Shown here: positions 41,047 through 51,141 of the stretch, piece by piece | Numbering within the stretch: the first letter of the stretch is position 1 | Layout: each line of letters begins with the position of its first letter | Source of the DNA: Brucella cytisi | GTDB lineage: Bacteria > Pseudomonadota > Alphaproteobacteria > Rhizobiales > Rhizobiaceae | NCBI GenBank assembly: GCA_012103075.1 | Contig: JAAVLQ010000002.1 | Location: 451,001-515,000 of the forward strand | Direction of reading: 5' to 3' | DNA: 64,000 nt | Translations under genes and position numbers: made by a program | Notes under the pieces: generated by a model | The model's input: only the letters and a program-made list of their open reading frames with translations | Told to the model about the DNA's origin: nothing | Database searches by the model: none

Positions 41047-41650
41047 ATGGATCCGGCTTTGACAACGGGTGTGCCGCCAGCCGAAGCTTTCGGCCACGTC
41101 CGCATCATCATAGGCATGATCTTGGGCCTGTGCGTTTCCAGACTTCTCAGCGGGCTAGCGCGCTTTATCCAGCATCCGGGCAAGCAGAAAATCTATCCGG
41201 TTCATCTGGCATGGGTGGGTTTCATTCTGCTTTCGGTCATTCATTTCTGGTGGTTCGAGTTCAGCTTGCGAACCATTCCGCTTTGGACCTTCGAGAAATA
41301 TCTGTTCGTTATTTTCTACGCCGGTCTCTATTTCCTGCTCTGCACGCTGCTCTTCCCCGACAGTATGGAAGAATATACAGGCTATCGTGACTATTTCATT
41401 TCTCGGCGCAAATGGTTCTTCGGCATTCTGGCATTGGTCTATGTGGCTGATTTCATCGATACGCTGCTGAAAGGAGCAGACCACTACCGGGTCTATGGAA
41501 TCGAATATCCGATTCCAGGTCGCTTGCTTCATCCTGTTCAGTCTGATCGCGGTGTTCTGGGATAACCGGCGTTATCATGCGGTTTTTGCCGCCGTTGCGC
41601 TAGTTTACCAGATCACCTTCACACTGCGCCACTTCGCGACGTTGAGTTAG
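41047..41650 (+). CDS. hypothetical membrane protein, one frame break
   Basis: About 201 residues with six hydrophobic stretches (ILGLCVSRLLSGLARFI, LAWVGFILLSVIHFWWFEFS, YLFVIFYAGLYFLLCTLLFP, and after the break VACFILFSLIAVFWDNRRYH). The frame breaks near 41515; corrected stop at 41648-41650. The ATG at 41047 is preceded by GGAGGGG. I do not recognise a named family; the aromatic-rich HFWWFEF segment is distinctive. Confidence 0.65.
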
Positions 41651-41753
41651 AGCGTGTCTCCCAGAAGTGAACCAGTTTTGAGATAAAGACATGCGTATAA
41701 ACAAAGAGATAGAGTGTTTCCGATGATTCAATCAAAACAGGAAATGCTCTAAC
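41646..41753. repeat. dispersed intergenic repeat, copy with terminal inverted repeats
   Basis: The element starts TTAGAGC and ends GCTCTAA, an exact inverted repeat, and holds AGTGAACCAGTTTTGAGA and AACAGGAAATGCTC inside. It fills the gap between two convergent genes and touches both stop codons. It is related to copies at 4111, 4683 and 47910. Confidence 0.6.
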
Positions 41754-42342
41754 GCTTTTCTGCATTACGCCGGGTTTCCGCATCCACGATTTCGCGGAAC
41801 TGGCGCAGCAGCGGGTGGCGTGCCGTCTGCTTGACGCCGTAATCGAGATTGAACGCATAATCGAAATCCGGCGGATTGAGCCCGATATTGTGCTGCATCA
41901 TGGTTTCGAGCTTGTCGAAGCCCTTGGCAAAAATAGCTTCCGTCGATTTGCCTTCGCTGTAATCTGCCCACAGCTCCATGATTTCTGCGCTGAGATCATC
42001 CGGCAGCGGTGCGCACAGCGTTATGAGGTCGGCTTTTTCGCGCTTGGCTCGTCCATCATCGGCGGATTGATGGATAGCGGGCACATCACCGGAAATCGCC
42101 TCGCCCAGATCGTGGACGATGCACATCTTGATGAGTTTCAGCCGGTCGCAATCACCCAGCTCCCGGTCAAACAGCGTCACCAGCAGGCATAGCCGCCAGC
42201 TGTGTTCGGCTGTGCTTTCCGGTCGGCCCTGAGAGGTATGGCCGGAACGCAAAGTGCTTTTCAGTCGTTCAGCGTGTTGGATAAACTGGATTATGCCGCC
42301 AAGCCGGACAGGATCGATCGGGTATTCCGTTTCGGCGCTCAT
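41749..42342 (-). CDS. HD-domain hydrolase (YfbR/HDDC2-like 5'-nucleotidase)
   Basis: 197 residues, intact. HD residues: the first His in RPESTAEHSWRLCLLVTLF, the HD pair in IKMCIVHDLGEAISGDVP, and a later Asp in FDKLETMMQHN. This pattern fits the YfbR-like 5'-deoxynucleotidases, which dephosphorylate dNMPs and need a divalent metal. It is monocistronic, with an ATG at 42342. Confidence 0.82.
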   Translation of the reverse strand: MSAETEYPIDPVRLGGIIQFIQHAERLKSTLRSGHTSQGRPESTAEHSWRLCLLVTLFDRELGDCDRLKLIKMCIVHDLGEAISGDVPAIHQSADDGRAKREKADLITLCAPLPDDLSAEIMELWADYSEGKSTEAIFAKGFDKLETMMQHNIGLNPPDFDYAFNLDYGVKQTARHPLLRQFREIVDAETRRNAEKR

Positions 42343-42460
42343 GGCGGTCTCCTGATTTATCTGTATGAATCAATACATATAATTGCAATTTTAACGGTTT
42401 ATTTGCCATGATGTATATTAATCTGGATCAATAATCACGGGTGAAAAGCGGGACGGAGCG

Positions 42461-44160
42461 ATGGTGGAACGGGACGGAGAGAGGAGACGTGCGACTGTGC
42501 GCCCACTTCTGGCCTATGCGCCGGAATTCCTTGAGCCTGTGCCATTTGCACGCGAGACCGCAGACAGCGACGAAGACCGAGAACATCAAAGACGTCGGGA
42601 GGAATTGCTTCGCCGCAAACAGGATCTGATAGACGCCGAAGAGAGCGAAAGGATCGATCCGAAGGCGGATATGCAGGGCCGGATGAATGCCGTGCGGGAG
42701 GCACTGCAAGCCAATCTCGACGGTGCATCGATTAAGACCGAGCCAACGCCGGAAACGTCCTTACCCCCTGTCACGAAACCTGAAAGCCAGCCGGTGCAAG
42801 CGCCGCGCCGCAGGCGTCGCTTCGGGCTTCTGGCCGGTTTCACGCTGTTGGGCGGAATTATCGGAACCACATATGCTCTTCTGGAACCGCCCCAATATGG
42901 CGCGACGGCATCCTTGCAGGTTTTTCCGCCGGGGCGGCGCAGCGAAATTGCCTCGAATGTCGTTCTGGAGCGTGCTGCACAGATGGCGCGCATTGAACGT
43001 GCAGTTGATCTCGGCGCGCCTTCATTTCTGGAAGAATTGCGCTTTCGCTTGACCCGATTGCTGCCCGAAGACCAGCAATCTCCGGCCCCGCTGGACACAA
43101 AAAAATGTCGGGTGCGCAATTGCTGCGCCAGCGCCTTGATTTCACACAGGCGCTTGACAGTGGCACGGTGAATGTCGAGGCCACGGCTGACAGGCCGGAA
43201 ACGGCCGCACTTTTGGCCAATGCCGTTGCGCAGGCGTTTCGCGATCATCTGCAGGGTGGCGAAGAGTTAAACGGGTCTGCGGGTGATCTTCCAGCGCGTC
43301 TGCAAAGTCTGGAGGCGGATGCCGAAGCGGCGCAGCAGGCTGCAACTGCGTTTCGCGTCAGCCGGGATTTTGGCGATGACGACAACAAGGCCGCGCTTCA
43401 ACGCGAGTTCGCCGACAGCAAGGCCGAGACAGCACGCATCGCAGCGGAGGCCAACAGCCTGAACGACGTGACTGCGGAGAGCCTCGCCGGTAAGGGCGTG
43501 CCCGAATCCATGCGTTCCGGAGCGTTGGGTGCTCTGGTGGAGCGTTATCGCGCTGCAGGGCAGGGGCTGACGCGAACCAGATCGAAGCGGAAATCGACAA
43601 GGAGATTTCCAGCCAACGTAGTGTGTTACAGGCCGATCTTAAGAATGCAGTCGAACGCGAGCAAAAGGCAGCAGCTGCCATTGCCGGTTTCGGCTCGACG
43701 CCTGCCACGGACGAAGACAAAGCACACCTGCAGATGCTGGAACGCGATGTGGCGGCAAAGCAGGCGCTGTTTGAAGATTTGCAGATGCGTGCGGCACGGG
43801 GCGAACCTGCCTCGGCGGGGTCTGCTGCGACAGTGCGGATCGTTACGCCAGCGATGGCGGAACCGAGCCCGCGCACTCTCTCTCCACAAGGGTTTATCGC
43901 CCTTGGATTGCTGGGCGGGTTTTTTGCTTGGCCTTCTTGCGATGATGCTGGCCGGTCGCAAGCCCCGATCGTCGGTCAGAAGCGAAGTCGAGCCGGACGA
44001 GGTTCTGGAACCCTATGGCGAAACCCGGCTTGCTGCCGTTATCCGCGAAGCCAATGCGCGCTGGGAAGCCGAGAATGAAGGCATCAACAGCACCACGGAA
44101 AATGCCGCCCTCGGTCGTGCCATCGATGATGTGCGCTCATCCCGTGTCGCAAAGTCCTGA
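42461..44160 (+). CDS. chain-length-determinant-like (Wzz/GumC) inner-membrane protein, frame broken three times
   Basis: About 567 residues. A charged N-terminal cytosolic part of about 125 residues precedes a first membrane span (FGLLAGFTLLGGIIGTTYAL), the beta-strand start PQYGATASLQVFPPGRRSEI, long coiled coils (ADAEAAQQAATAFRVSRDF), then a PSPRTLSPQGFIALGLLGGF span and a short tail. Breaks lie in the A7 run near 43100-43106, near 43562 and in the T6 run at 43919-43924. The protein would control polysaccharide chain length or export; no polysaccharide genes lie beside it. The long cytosolic N-terminus is unusual. Confidence 0.75.
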
Positions 44161-44328
44161 CCGGTTCTCGCAGGACTTTCCGTTCTGAAACTTCATAAAA
44201 TCCTGCATTGTCGCGCATTCGCCAATTGTCATCGGGCATCATGACGCTTATGGGCATGTGTACGAAAAAGATGTCGTGTATCTCCCAGACACTTAAGCCC
44301 GATATCACAAAAGAACGGAGCGCTCGCT

Positions 44329-45269
44329 ATGGCTCAATTGATTGATGGCAAAAAGCTCGCCGAGGATGTGGTTTCCACGGTGAAGACCGAAACCGAAAAG
44401 CTCGTGGCCGCAAACGGCATCGTGCCCGGCATTGCGGTGGTGATTGTCGGTGAAGACCCGGCAAGTCAGGTCTATGTCGCTTCCAAGAGCAAGAAGGCCA
44501 AGGAATGCGGTTTCCACTCGGTGCAGCACGATCTGCCGGAAACGGCGTCGGAGCAGGAGCTTCTCGACCTGATCGAGAGCTTGAACAACGATCCCGCCAT
44601 TCACGGTATTCTGGTGCAGTTGCCGCTGCCGAAGCACATCGACTCGGGCCGGGTGATCCAGACCATTTCACCCGACAAGGATGTCGATGGCTTTCACTTT
44701 ATCAATGTCGGCAAGCTTGGCACCGGCGAAGTTGAAACGGCTTTCGTTCCCTGCACGCCCGCGGGCGCGATGATCATGATTGAGCGCGTCCATGGTCGTG
44801 ATCTTTCGGGTCTCAATGCCGTGGTAATCGGTCGCTCCAACATTGTTGGCAAGCCGATGTTCAATCTTCTGCTCGCTGCCAATGCAACCGTTACGGTTGC
44901 GCACAGCCGCACGAAAGACCTGCCCGCGATTGCCCGCACTGCGGATATTCTGGTGGCGGCGGTCGGACGCCCGCAGATGGTCAAGGGCGATTGGGTCAAG
45001 CCGGGCGCAACGGTGATCGACGTCGGTATCAATCGCATTCCGGCACCGGAACGGGGCGAAGGCAGGACACGACTGGTCGGCGATGTCGATTTCGCGGAAG
45101 CCGAAAAAGTTGCCGGAGCGATCACGCCAGTTCCGGTGGCGTCGGTCCGATGACCATCGCCATGCTGATGGCCAACACGCTGACTGCGGCCTGCCGCACT
45201 GCTGGCGTGAAAAAGCCAGTTTTTGACACAATTGAACCGCGCTTTTGCGCAGTTTTATTCCGGTTTTGA
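44329..45269 (+). CDS. folD: bifunctional methylenetetrahydrofolate dehydrogenase/cyclohydrolase
   Basis: Cytosolic C1-folate enzyme. [15 protein letters not shown], the substrate site [27 protein letters not shown] and the NADP motif [18 protein letters not shown] are present. The frame breaks near 45130 (ITPVP, then [14 protein letters not shown]). The raw frame then runs on to 45269. If the T5 run at 45220-45224 were T6, the protein would stop after KKPVF at 299 residues, close to the normal length of FolD. The long tail is therefore probably false. Monocistronic. Confidence 0.93.
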
Positions 45270-45329
45270 TGGTTTGAGAGGCAAAACAGCTGAAATCGCT
45301 GTTTTGCCTTAATTTCATTCGGACTGTTT

Positions 45330-47152
45330 TCAGAACACCGAAGCGCCTTCGTCGGCCCGTCCGGCGATTTGGCGGAAAGCGCGGAACAATTCGCGCCCCA
45401 TGCCATGCTCGTTGCCTGAAAGATCGGGACGGTCTTCGCCACGATCATTCAGCATGGCCACATTGACCAGAGCTTCCAGAGTGCCGTTCACGGCATCCAG
45501 ACGAATGACATCGCCGTCGCGGATTTTTCCGATGGCGCCGCCATCGAGAGCCTCCGGTGTGACGTGGATAGCGGAGGGCACCTTGCCTGATGCACCGGAC
45601 AGGCGACCGTCGGTAACAAGGGCAACACGCTGGCCGCGATCCTGCAGAATGCCCAGAACCGTCATCAGCTTGTGCAGCTCGGGCATACCATTGGCTTTCG
45701 GCCCCTGATAGCGAACCACCGCGATGAAATCGCCGGTCAGCTCGCCAGCCTTGAACGCGGCCTGCATTTCTGCCTGATCGTTGAAGACCTTGGCGGGCGC
45801 TTCGAGGACCGGCGCTCCGGCTTCACGGCGGAAACCTTGATGATCGCATTGCCGATATTGCCGGTCAGAACCTTGAGGCCGCCGGTCGGCTGGAATGGCG
45901 TATGGATCTTGGCCAGAACCTTGTCGTCGCCGCTTTTCTCCGGCGCCGGCTCACGCACGACTGTACCATCGGCGCCAAGCTTCGGTTCGATCGCGTAAGG
46001 ACGCAAGCCGTCGCCGAACACGGTGCGCACATCCTCATGCAGGATGCCGCCATCGAGCAGTTCGCGGATCAGGAAGCCCATGCCGCCAGCGGCATGGAAA
46101 TGGTTCACATCGGCAAGGCCATTCGGATAGACGCGTGCCAGAAGCGGAACCACATCCGAAATCTCGGAAATATCGTGCCATGTCAGCTTGATACCGGCCG
46201 CAGCTGCCATGGCGATCAGGTGGATGGTATGGTTGGTCGAGCCGCCGGTCGCATTCAGACCGATGACGCCATTGACGAAGGAACGCTCGTCCAGCATCTC
46301 GCCGACCGGCGTATATTCATTGCCGCAGGCAGTGATCGCCAGCGCGCGCTTGGCGGCCTCGCGGGTCAAGGCGTCGCGGAGCGGCGTGCCCGGATTGATG
46401 AAGGATGCGCCCGGCAGATGCAGGCCCATGATTTCCATCAGCATCTGGTTGGAATTGGCTGTGCCGTAGAAAGTGCAGGTGCCGGGACCGTGATAGGACT
46501 TCGATTCCGATTCCAGCAGCTCGGCACGCCCGACCTTGCCTTCAGCATAGAGCTGGCGGGTCTTGGCCTTTTCGTCGTTCGGCAGGCCGCTGGTCATCGG
46601 CCCGGCAGGCACGAACACGGCGGGCAGGTGGCCGAAGGTCAGCGCACCAATGATGAGACCGGGCACGATCTTGTCGCAGACACCGAGATAGACGGCCGCA
46701 TCGAACATATCGTGCGACAGGCCGACGGCGGTTGCCATCGCAATCACTTCGCGGGAGAACAGCGACAGTTCCATGCCCGCAAAACCCTGCGTAACCCCAT
46801 CGCACATGGCAGGCACGCCGCCAGCAACCTGCGCCACGCCACCCGCTTCACGTGCAGCCTGCTTGATAAGCTGCGGGAAGGTTTCGAATGGCTGATGCGC
46901 CGACAGCATGTCGTTATAGGCGGTGATGATGCCGAGGTTCGGAATCTCGTCGCCGATCAGCGCCGCCTTGTCGTGCGGGCCGCAGGCGGCGAAACCATGC
47001 GCGAGATTGGCACAGCCCAGCACGGCGCGCTTTGGCTTGTTGGATGAAGCCTCTCGCACACGGCCAAGGTAGGCTTCGCGTGTCGGCTTGGACCGTTCGC
47101 GAATGCGCGCGGTGATTTCCTGAATGCGTTTATGTGCCGTCTCGGTGGGCAT
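45330..47152 (-). CDS. edd: phosphogluconate dehydratase (Entner-Doudoroff), one frame break
   Basis: About 607 residues. Converts 6-phosphogluconate to KDPG; an iron-sulfur enzyme of the IlvD/Edd family (motifs [29 protein letters not shown], and C-terminal [20 protein letters not shown]). The frame breaks at the CCGG near 45809-45812: SAVKPERR, then [19 protein letters not shown], with one base missing. The ATG at 47152 ([10 protein letters not shown]) has AGGTGA six bases upstream; an earlier TTG is less likely. Last gene of the zwf-pgl-edd block. Confidence 0.94.
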
Positions 47153-47187
47153 GGGTATCACCTGTGCCAATCTGGCTTGAATCGAAT

Positions 47188-47887
47188 TTAACTTGTCCAG
47201 TAGAGCTGGATCGGTGTGCGCGCATGATGGAAGACAGCCCGCACGGGCATTTCATTCTCGTCATCGCCGGAAAGCGCCTTTTCCAGCGTTGCCTGCTTGG
47301 CAGCGCCTTCGATATGCAGAACCAGCATGTCGGCTTCGGCAATGATGGGAAGGGTCAGGGTCAGACGTTTTTCGCCAGCACCTTCGGCATGGATCGGCAG
47401 CACAAGCGCCCTTGTTTCCGGGTTGATCGCCTGATCAAGCCGGTCGGCACCGGGAAAGAAGGAGGCGGTATGACCATCATTGCCCATGCCAAGCACCACC
47501 ACGTCGAAAGGACGACGCAACGCATCGATGCGGCTGGCGGCAGCAAGCGCCGCCGTTTCGGCCGTCGCCGCCGGATTGTAAAGGCCGACGAATTTGGCCA
47601 CGCCCGCATGATCGCGCAAAAAAATGCTCGCGCACCAGCTTTTCGTTGGAACGGTCGCTATCGACGGGGACGAAACGCTCATCCACAAGGGTGATCGTGA
47701 CGAGGTTCCAGTCGATCATCTTGCGGGAGAGCACTTCGAACAGCTTGAGCGGCGTGGTGCCGCCAGAGACGGCCAAGGTGGCCTGTCCCCGTTCAGCGAT
47801 GGCGGCATTCAGCTTGTTCGCAATGGCTTCCGACAATGCCTGCGCCAGTTCCGTTCCGCTGGTAAAATCGTGCCGTTCAATGCTCAT
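47188..47887 (-). CDS. pgl: 6-phosphogluconolactonase, one frame break
   Basis: About 233 residues. Hydrolyses 6-phosphogluconolactone between Zwf and Edd. Family motifs: [37 protein letters not shown] and [20 protein letters not shown]. The A7 run at 47618-47624 breaks the frame (LVREHF, then [15 protein letters not shown]); one base fewer restores it. Start at 47887 with GGTATGGA upstream. It lies between edd and zwf. Confidence 0.93.
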
Positions 47888-47909
47888 TCCATACCTTTCC
47901 AAAGCAGAA

Positions 47910-48012
47910 ACCAGAGCGGTTTCAATCGGATAAAATCGTGAAGCCGCTCTATCTCTTTGTTTTTCGCATTATTCTACGCAAAACCGCTGCGTACTTTTGC
48001 TGGAAATGCTTT
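47910..48012. repeat. dispersed intergenic repeat between pgl and zwf
   Basis: Holds CAGAGCGGTTTCAATCGGAT, a CCGCTCTATCTCTTTG stretch and the end GCAAAACCGCTGCGTACTTT then TGCTGGAAATGCTTT. The last 56 bases closely match 4119-4171. It separates pgl from zwf, so part of the operon may be set apart or processed here. Confidence 0.6.
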
Positions 48013-49487
48013 TAGAGGCTTTCGTGCCATGTGCGTCCGTCACGCTCAATGAGCGCGATGGACGATGACGGTCCCCAAGTTCCTGCTGTGTAGCCCTGCA
48101 CAGGCTGGCTGTTCAATTCCCACCCCTGAAGGATCGGGTCGACCCAGCGCCATGCCGCCTCAACTTCGTCGCGCCGCATGAAGAGGGTCTGGTTGCCGCG
48201 AACGACATCCATGATGAGACGTTCATAGGCATCCGGATTGCGCTCGCTGAAAGATTCGGCAAAGCTCATATCCAGCGGCACGTGACGCAGGCGCATACCG
48301 CCCGGACCCGGATCCTTGATCATCATCCACTGCTTCACGCCTTCATCCGGTTGCAGGCGGATGACAAGCTGGTTGGCGATGACCTTGCCAGCACTTTCGC
48401 CGAAGATGGAGTGCGGGATCGGCTTGAACGTGACGACGATTTCCGAAACGCGCGTGGCAAGACGCTTGCCGGTGCGCAGATAGAACGGCACGCCAGCCCA
48501 GCGCCAGTTGGCGATTTCAGCTTTCAGCGCCACAAAGGTTTCGGTGTTGCTGGTGTTGTTTTCGAGGTCTTCCGGGTAGCCCTTGACCGGGCCGCCTGCG
48601 GATGCGCCCGCACGATATTGGCCGCGAACGGTCAAGTCTTCGACATTTGCATTGGTAATCGGCTGAAGGGACCGCAGAACCTTGACCTTTTCGTCATGGA
48701 CGGCATCGGCCTCCAGCGAGGATGGCGGTTCCATGGCGACAAGGCAGAGCAGCTGAAGAATGTGGTTCTGCACCATGTCGCGCAGCGCGCCTGCCGTGTC
48801 GTAATAACCGGCGCGGCCCTCAAGGCCGACAGATTCGGCAACCGTGATCTGCACATGGTCGATATGGGCAGAGTTCCACAACGGCTCATAAAGCGCATTG
48901 GCAAAGCGCAGCGCCATCAGGTTCTGAACGGTTTCCTTGCCGAGATAGTGGTCAATGCGGAAAATCTGATCTTCGCGGAAAACGCTGCCCAGCGTATCAT
49001 TGAGCGCCATGGCGGATTCGAGGTCGCGACCGATCGGCTTTTCCACGATGATGCGTGTATCGCGGGTAATCAGGCTATGCGCCTTGAGGCGCGTGGCGAT
49101 ATCACCGAAGAGCGTGGGGCTGACGGCGAGATAGAAAGCGCAGATCTTTTCCGGCTTCTTGCCGATCAGCGTCTTGAGCGCATCCCAGCCCTCTTCGGAC
49201 TTGGCATCGACCGCCACATAGCTGAGACGGGCGAGAAACTTGTCGACTTCCTTCTCGTCGACTTCCGAAGCCTTCACATGCTCGTGGATGGCATCGCGTG
49301 CGAACTGCCGATATTCCTCATCGGTCATGGCACTGCGCGATGCGCCGATGATGCGCGTTGGGTCGGTGAGCTGGCCTGCACGCTGACGCTGATACAGTGC
49401 CGGAATGAGCTTGCGTTCGGCAAGATCGCCGGAACCGCCGAACACGATGCAATCGAAAGGCTCTACCGGAATTGTCTGGCTGGTCAT
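48012..49487 (-). CDS. zwf: glucose-6-phosphate 1-dehydrogenase
   Basis: 491 residues, intact. Oxidises glucose 6-phosphate to 6-phosphogluconolactone with NADP+. Cofactor motif IVFGGSGDLAERKLIPALYQ and the active-site motif RIDHYLGKETVQNLMALRFA (Lys and His for substrate) are complete. First gene of zwf-pgl-edd, the oxidative entry to the Entner-Doudoroff path, the main glucose route in this group. Confidence 0.97.
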   Translation of the reverse strand: MTSQTIPVEPFDCIVFGGSGDLAERKLIPALYQRQRAGQLTDPTRIIGASRSAMTDEEYRQFARDAIHEHVKASEVDEKEVDKFLARLSYVAVDAKSEEGWDALKTLIGKKPEKICAFYLAVSPTLFGDIATRLKAHSLITRDTRIIVEKPIGRDLESAMALNDTLGSVFREDQIFRIDHYLGKETVQNLMALRFANALYEPLWNSAHIDHVQITVAESVGLEGRAGYYDTAGALRDMVQNHILQLLCLVAMEPPSSLEADAVHDEKVKVLRSLQPITNANVEDLTVRGQYRAGASAGGPVKGYPEDLENNTSNTETFVALKAEIANWRWAGVPFYLRTGKRLATRVSEIVVTFKPIPHSIFGESAGKVIANQLVIRLQPDEGVKQWMMIKDPGPGGMRLRHVPLDMSFAESFSERNPDAYERLIMDVVRGNQTLFMRRDEVEAAWRWVDPILQGWELNSQPVQGYTAGTWGPSSSIALIERDGRTWHESL

Positions 49488-49887
49488 CTATCGCTCTCTT
49501 CTCTTCTTGCGCAAATCAGTCTGCTTGTGGGCAGCATGCGATTTTCACGCTGCCCTTGTCTATTATCTAATCGATTTAAATTCAACAGCCGCAATGCCGC
49601 ATTCTCGCGAAATTGAAGGCGCCCTGCCATAATTGACGGATTAATGGCTTGTGCACACATGACATGTTCATCTTAAGGCCATATTGGAACAAACAATCTC
49701 GATTCAAGTGATTTGGCCAAGTTGGAAGGTATCTTGGTTCTGCAAAAGGAGGTGGCATGAAAGAGGCCGCGCCCGTTGAGAGAACGGATCAGTGAGATGC
49801 AGGTAATGATCGAGGGACAGTCACACTTCCAGCCTTTCGGCTTATCCTGTTGGGGTTTCGCAGATCTCAACAAGGGAGTTGAAAGCA
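49488..49887. other. gap between zwf and the IS110 transposase
   Basis: 400 bases holding the zwf promoter (left part) and the left end of the insertion sequence (right part). A 20-base CCAGCCTTTCGGCTTATCCT stretch and a GGAGG at 49749 are seen. In IS110-group elements the non-coding left end encodes the bridge RNA, so the final 150-200 bases may be such an RNA gene. The exact element edge is not visible, since IS110 elements lack terminal inverted repeats. Confidence 0.4.
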
Positions 49888-50876
49888 TGACTGCCTCTTA
49901 TGATTACCATATCGGCGTCGATTACCACAAATCCTACAGCCACCGGTGGTCCAGACAGTAGCGGCAAGACGCTGCGCTCCGGCCGGGTTAAGAACGATCG
50001 CCATTCGCTTGGCGGGTTCCTCGAACGCTACCGCGCGAACTCGCATGCGGTCATCGAGGCGACGCGCAACTGGATGGTGATGTATGATTGGCTCGACGAC
50101 ATTTGTGATGATGTCGTTCTCGCCCACCCGTTGAAGGTCAAGGCGATCGCCGACGCCAAGATCAAGACCGACAAGATCGATGCGACGGTACTGGCGCATC
50201 TGCTGCGGGCCGACCGGTGCCGGAGGCTTGGGCACCCAGCGAAAAATCTCGGGAGCTTCGCGTCGCGCTGCGCGAACGGATGTTTTACGTACGACTGCGC
50301 ACGATGACCAAGAACCGGATCGTCACGGTGTTTGACCGGTATCCGGAGCAAACAGCCCAGCTGAAGAAACTCGGCGACCTGTTTGGCAAGGCCGACCGCA
50401 TCCAGCTTGCCGAAGTGAACGTCTCGGACATTGACCGTGTCCAAATCGACCGCGGCCTCGCGTTCATCGGCGACATCAACGAGCGGATCAAGCAGTCGGA
50501 AACGACGATCCGGGCGATGACCAAGGCCAATGCCAATGTGAAGCTGTTGAAGACGATCCCCGGCATTGGCGAGTTCTTCGCCCGGCTGATCGATGCCGAG
50601 ATCGACGACGTCAGCCGCTTCCGCAATGCCAAGAAGTTTGCTGCCTACGCCGGGCTTGTGCCATCGACCTATTCCTCTGGTGGCAAGACTTATCACGGCA
50701 ACATCACCAAGCAGGGCAACAAGTGGCTGCGCTGGGCCTTCGTCGAGGCGGTCGCGCCTGCCATCGCGCGCAAGCTTTTGACGATCGCCTTCCAGATTCT
50801 GCGTGACCAGCGCGCTTACGAGCCGCGCGGCATCACCACCACGGAAGGCGCGTCGACGATATCCCGGTTGTCCTGA
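49888..50876 (+). CDS. IS110-family transposase (DEDD recombinase), frame broken twice
   Basis: About 328 residues. N-terminal RuvC-like DEDD domain: IGVDYHK (first Asp), HAVIEATRNWMV (Glu), KIKTDKIDATVLAHLLRAD (two Asp). C-terminal Transposase_20 domain with the catalytic Ser region: LLKTIPGIGEFFARLIDAEI and GLVPSTYSSGGKTYHGNITK, QGNKWLRWAF. Breaks near 49938 (HKSYSH, then DSSGKTLRSGRVKND) and near 50215 (LRAD, then PEAWAPSEKSRELRV). Because this whole window has such breaks, the element may still be intact. Confidence 0.87.
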
Positions 50877-51141
50877 TGATTTGCTAGCGAGCCCGGCAAC
50901 GCCGGACTGCGCTCTTAAAGGAGAATGGGAAACCGGGAGCCGAACGCCACTCTGTGACCGAAGCCAAGAAGGCATCAGGGTCACGAATGGAGAACGGTTC
51001 GAGAACCGAAGGGCACCTTTGTCCTGCGGGAAAAAAGACTATGCCGATCGGCGCCAACGCCGGTCAAAACACAACCAGAACCCAAGGAAACGCCGCCAAC
51101 GCTGGTGTTTTATCCCTTGTGTTCTTTCATTGGAGAATGAC
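49888..51141 (+). mobile_element. IS110-family insertion sequence (approximate right end)
   Basis: Transposase gene followed by about 260 bases of non-coding sequence with short inverted stretches (GAGCCCGGCAACGCCGGACT; GGTTCGAGAACC at 50996-51007). Terminal inverted repeats or a target duplication are not seen, as expected for IS110. The SDR gene starts at 51142, so the element ends somewhere before that. Confidence 0.65.

Noticed and set aside
45902..47047. 381-codon open frame on the plus strand
   Set aside because: Antisense shadow of edd.
48282..49616. 444-codon open frame on the plus strand
   Set aside because: Antisense shadow of zwf, whose full protein is clear on the other strand.
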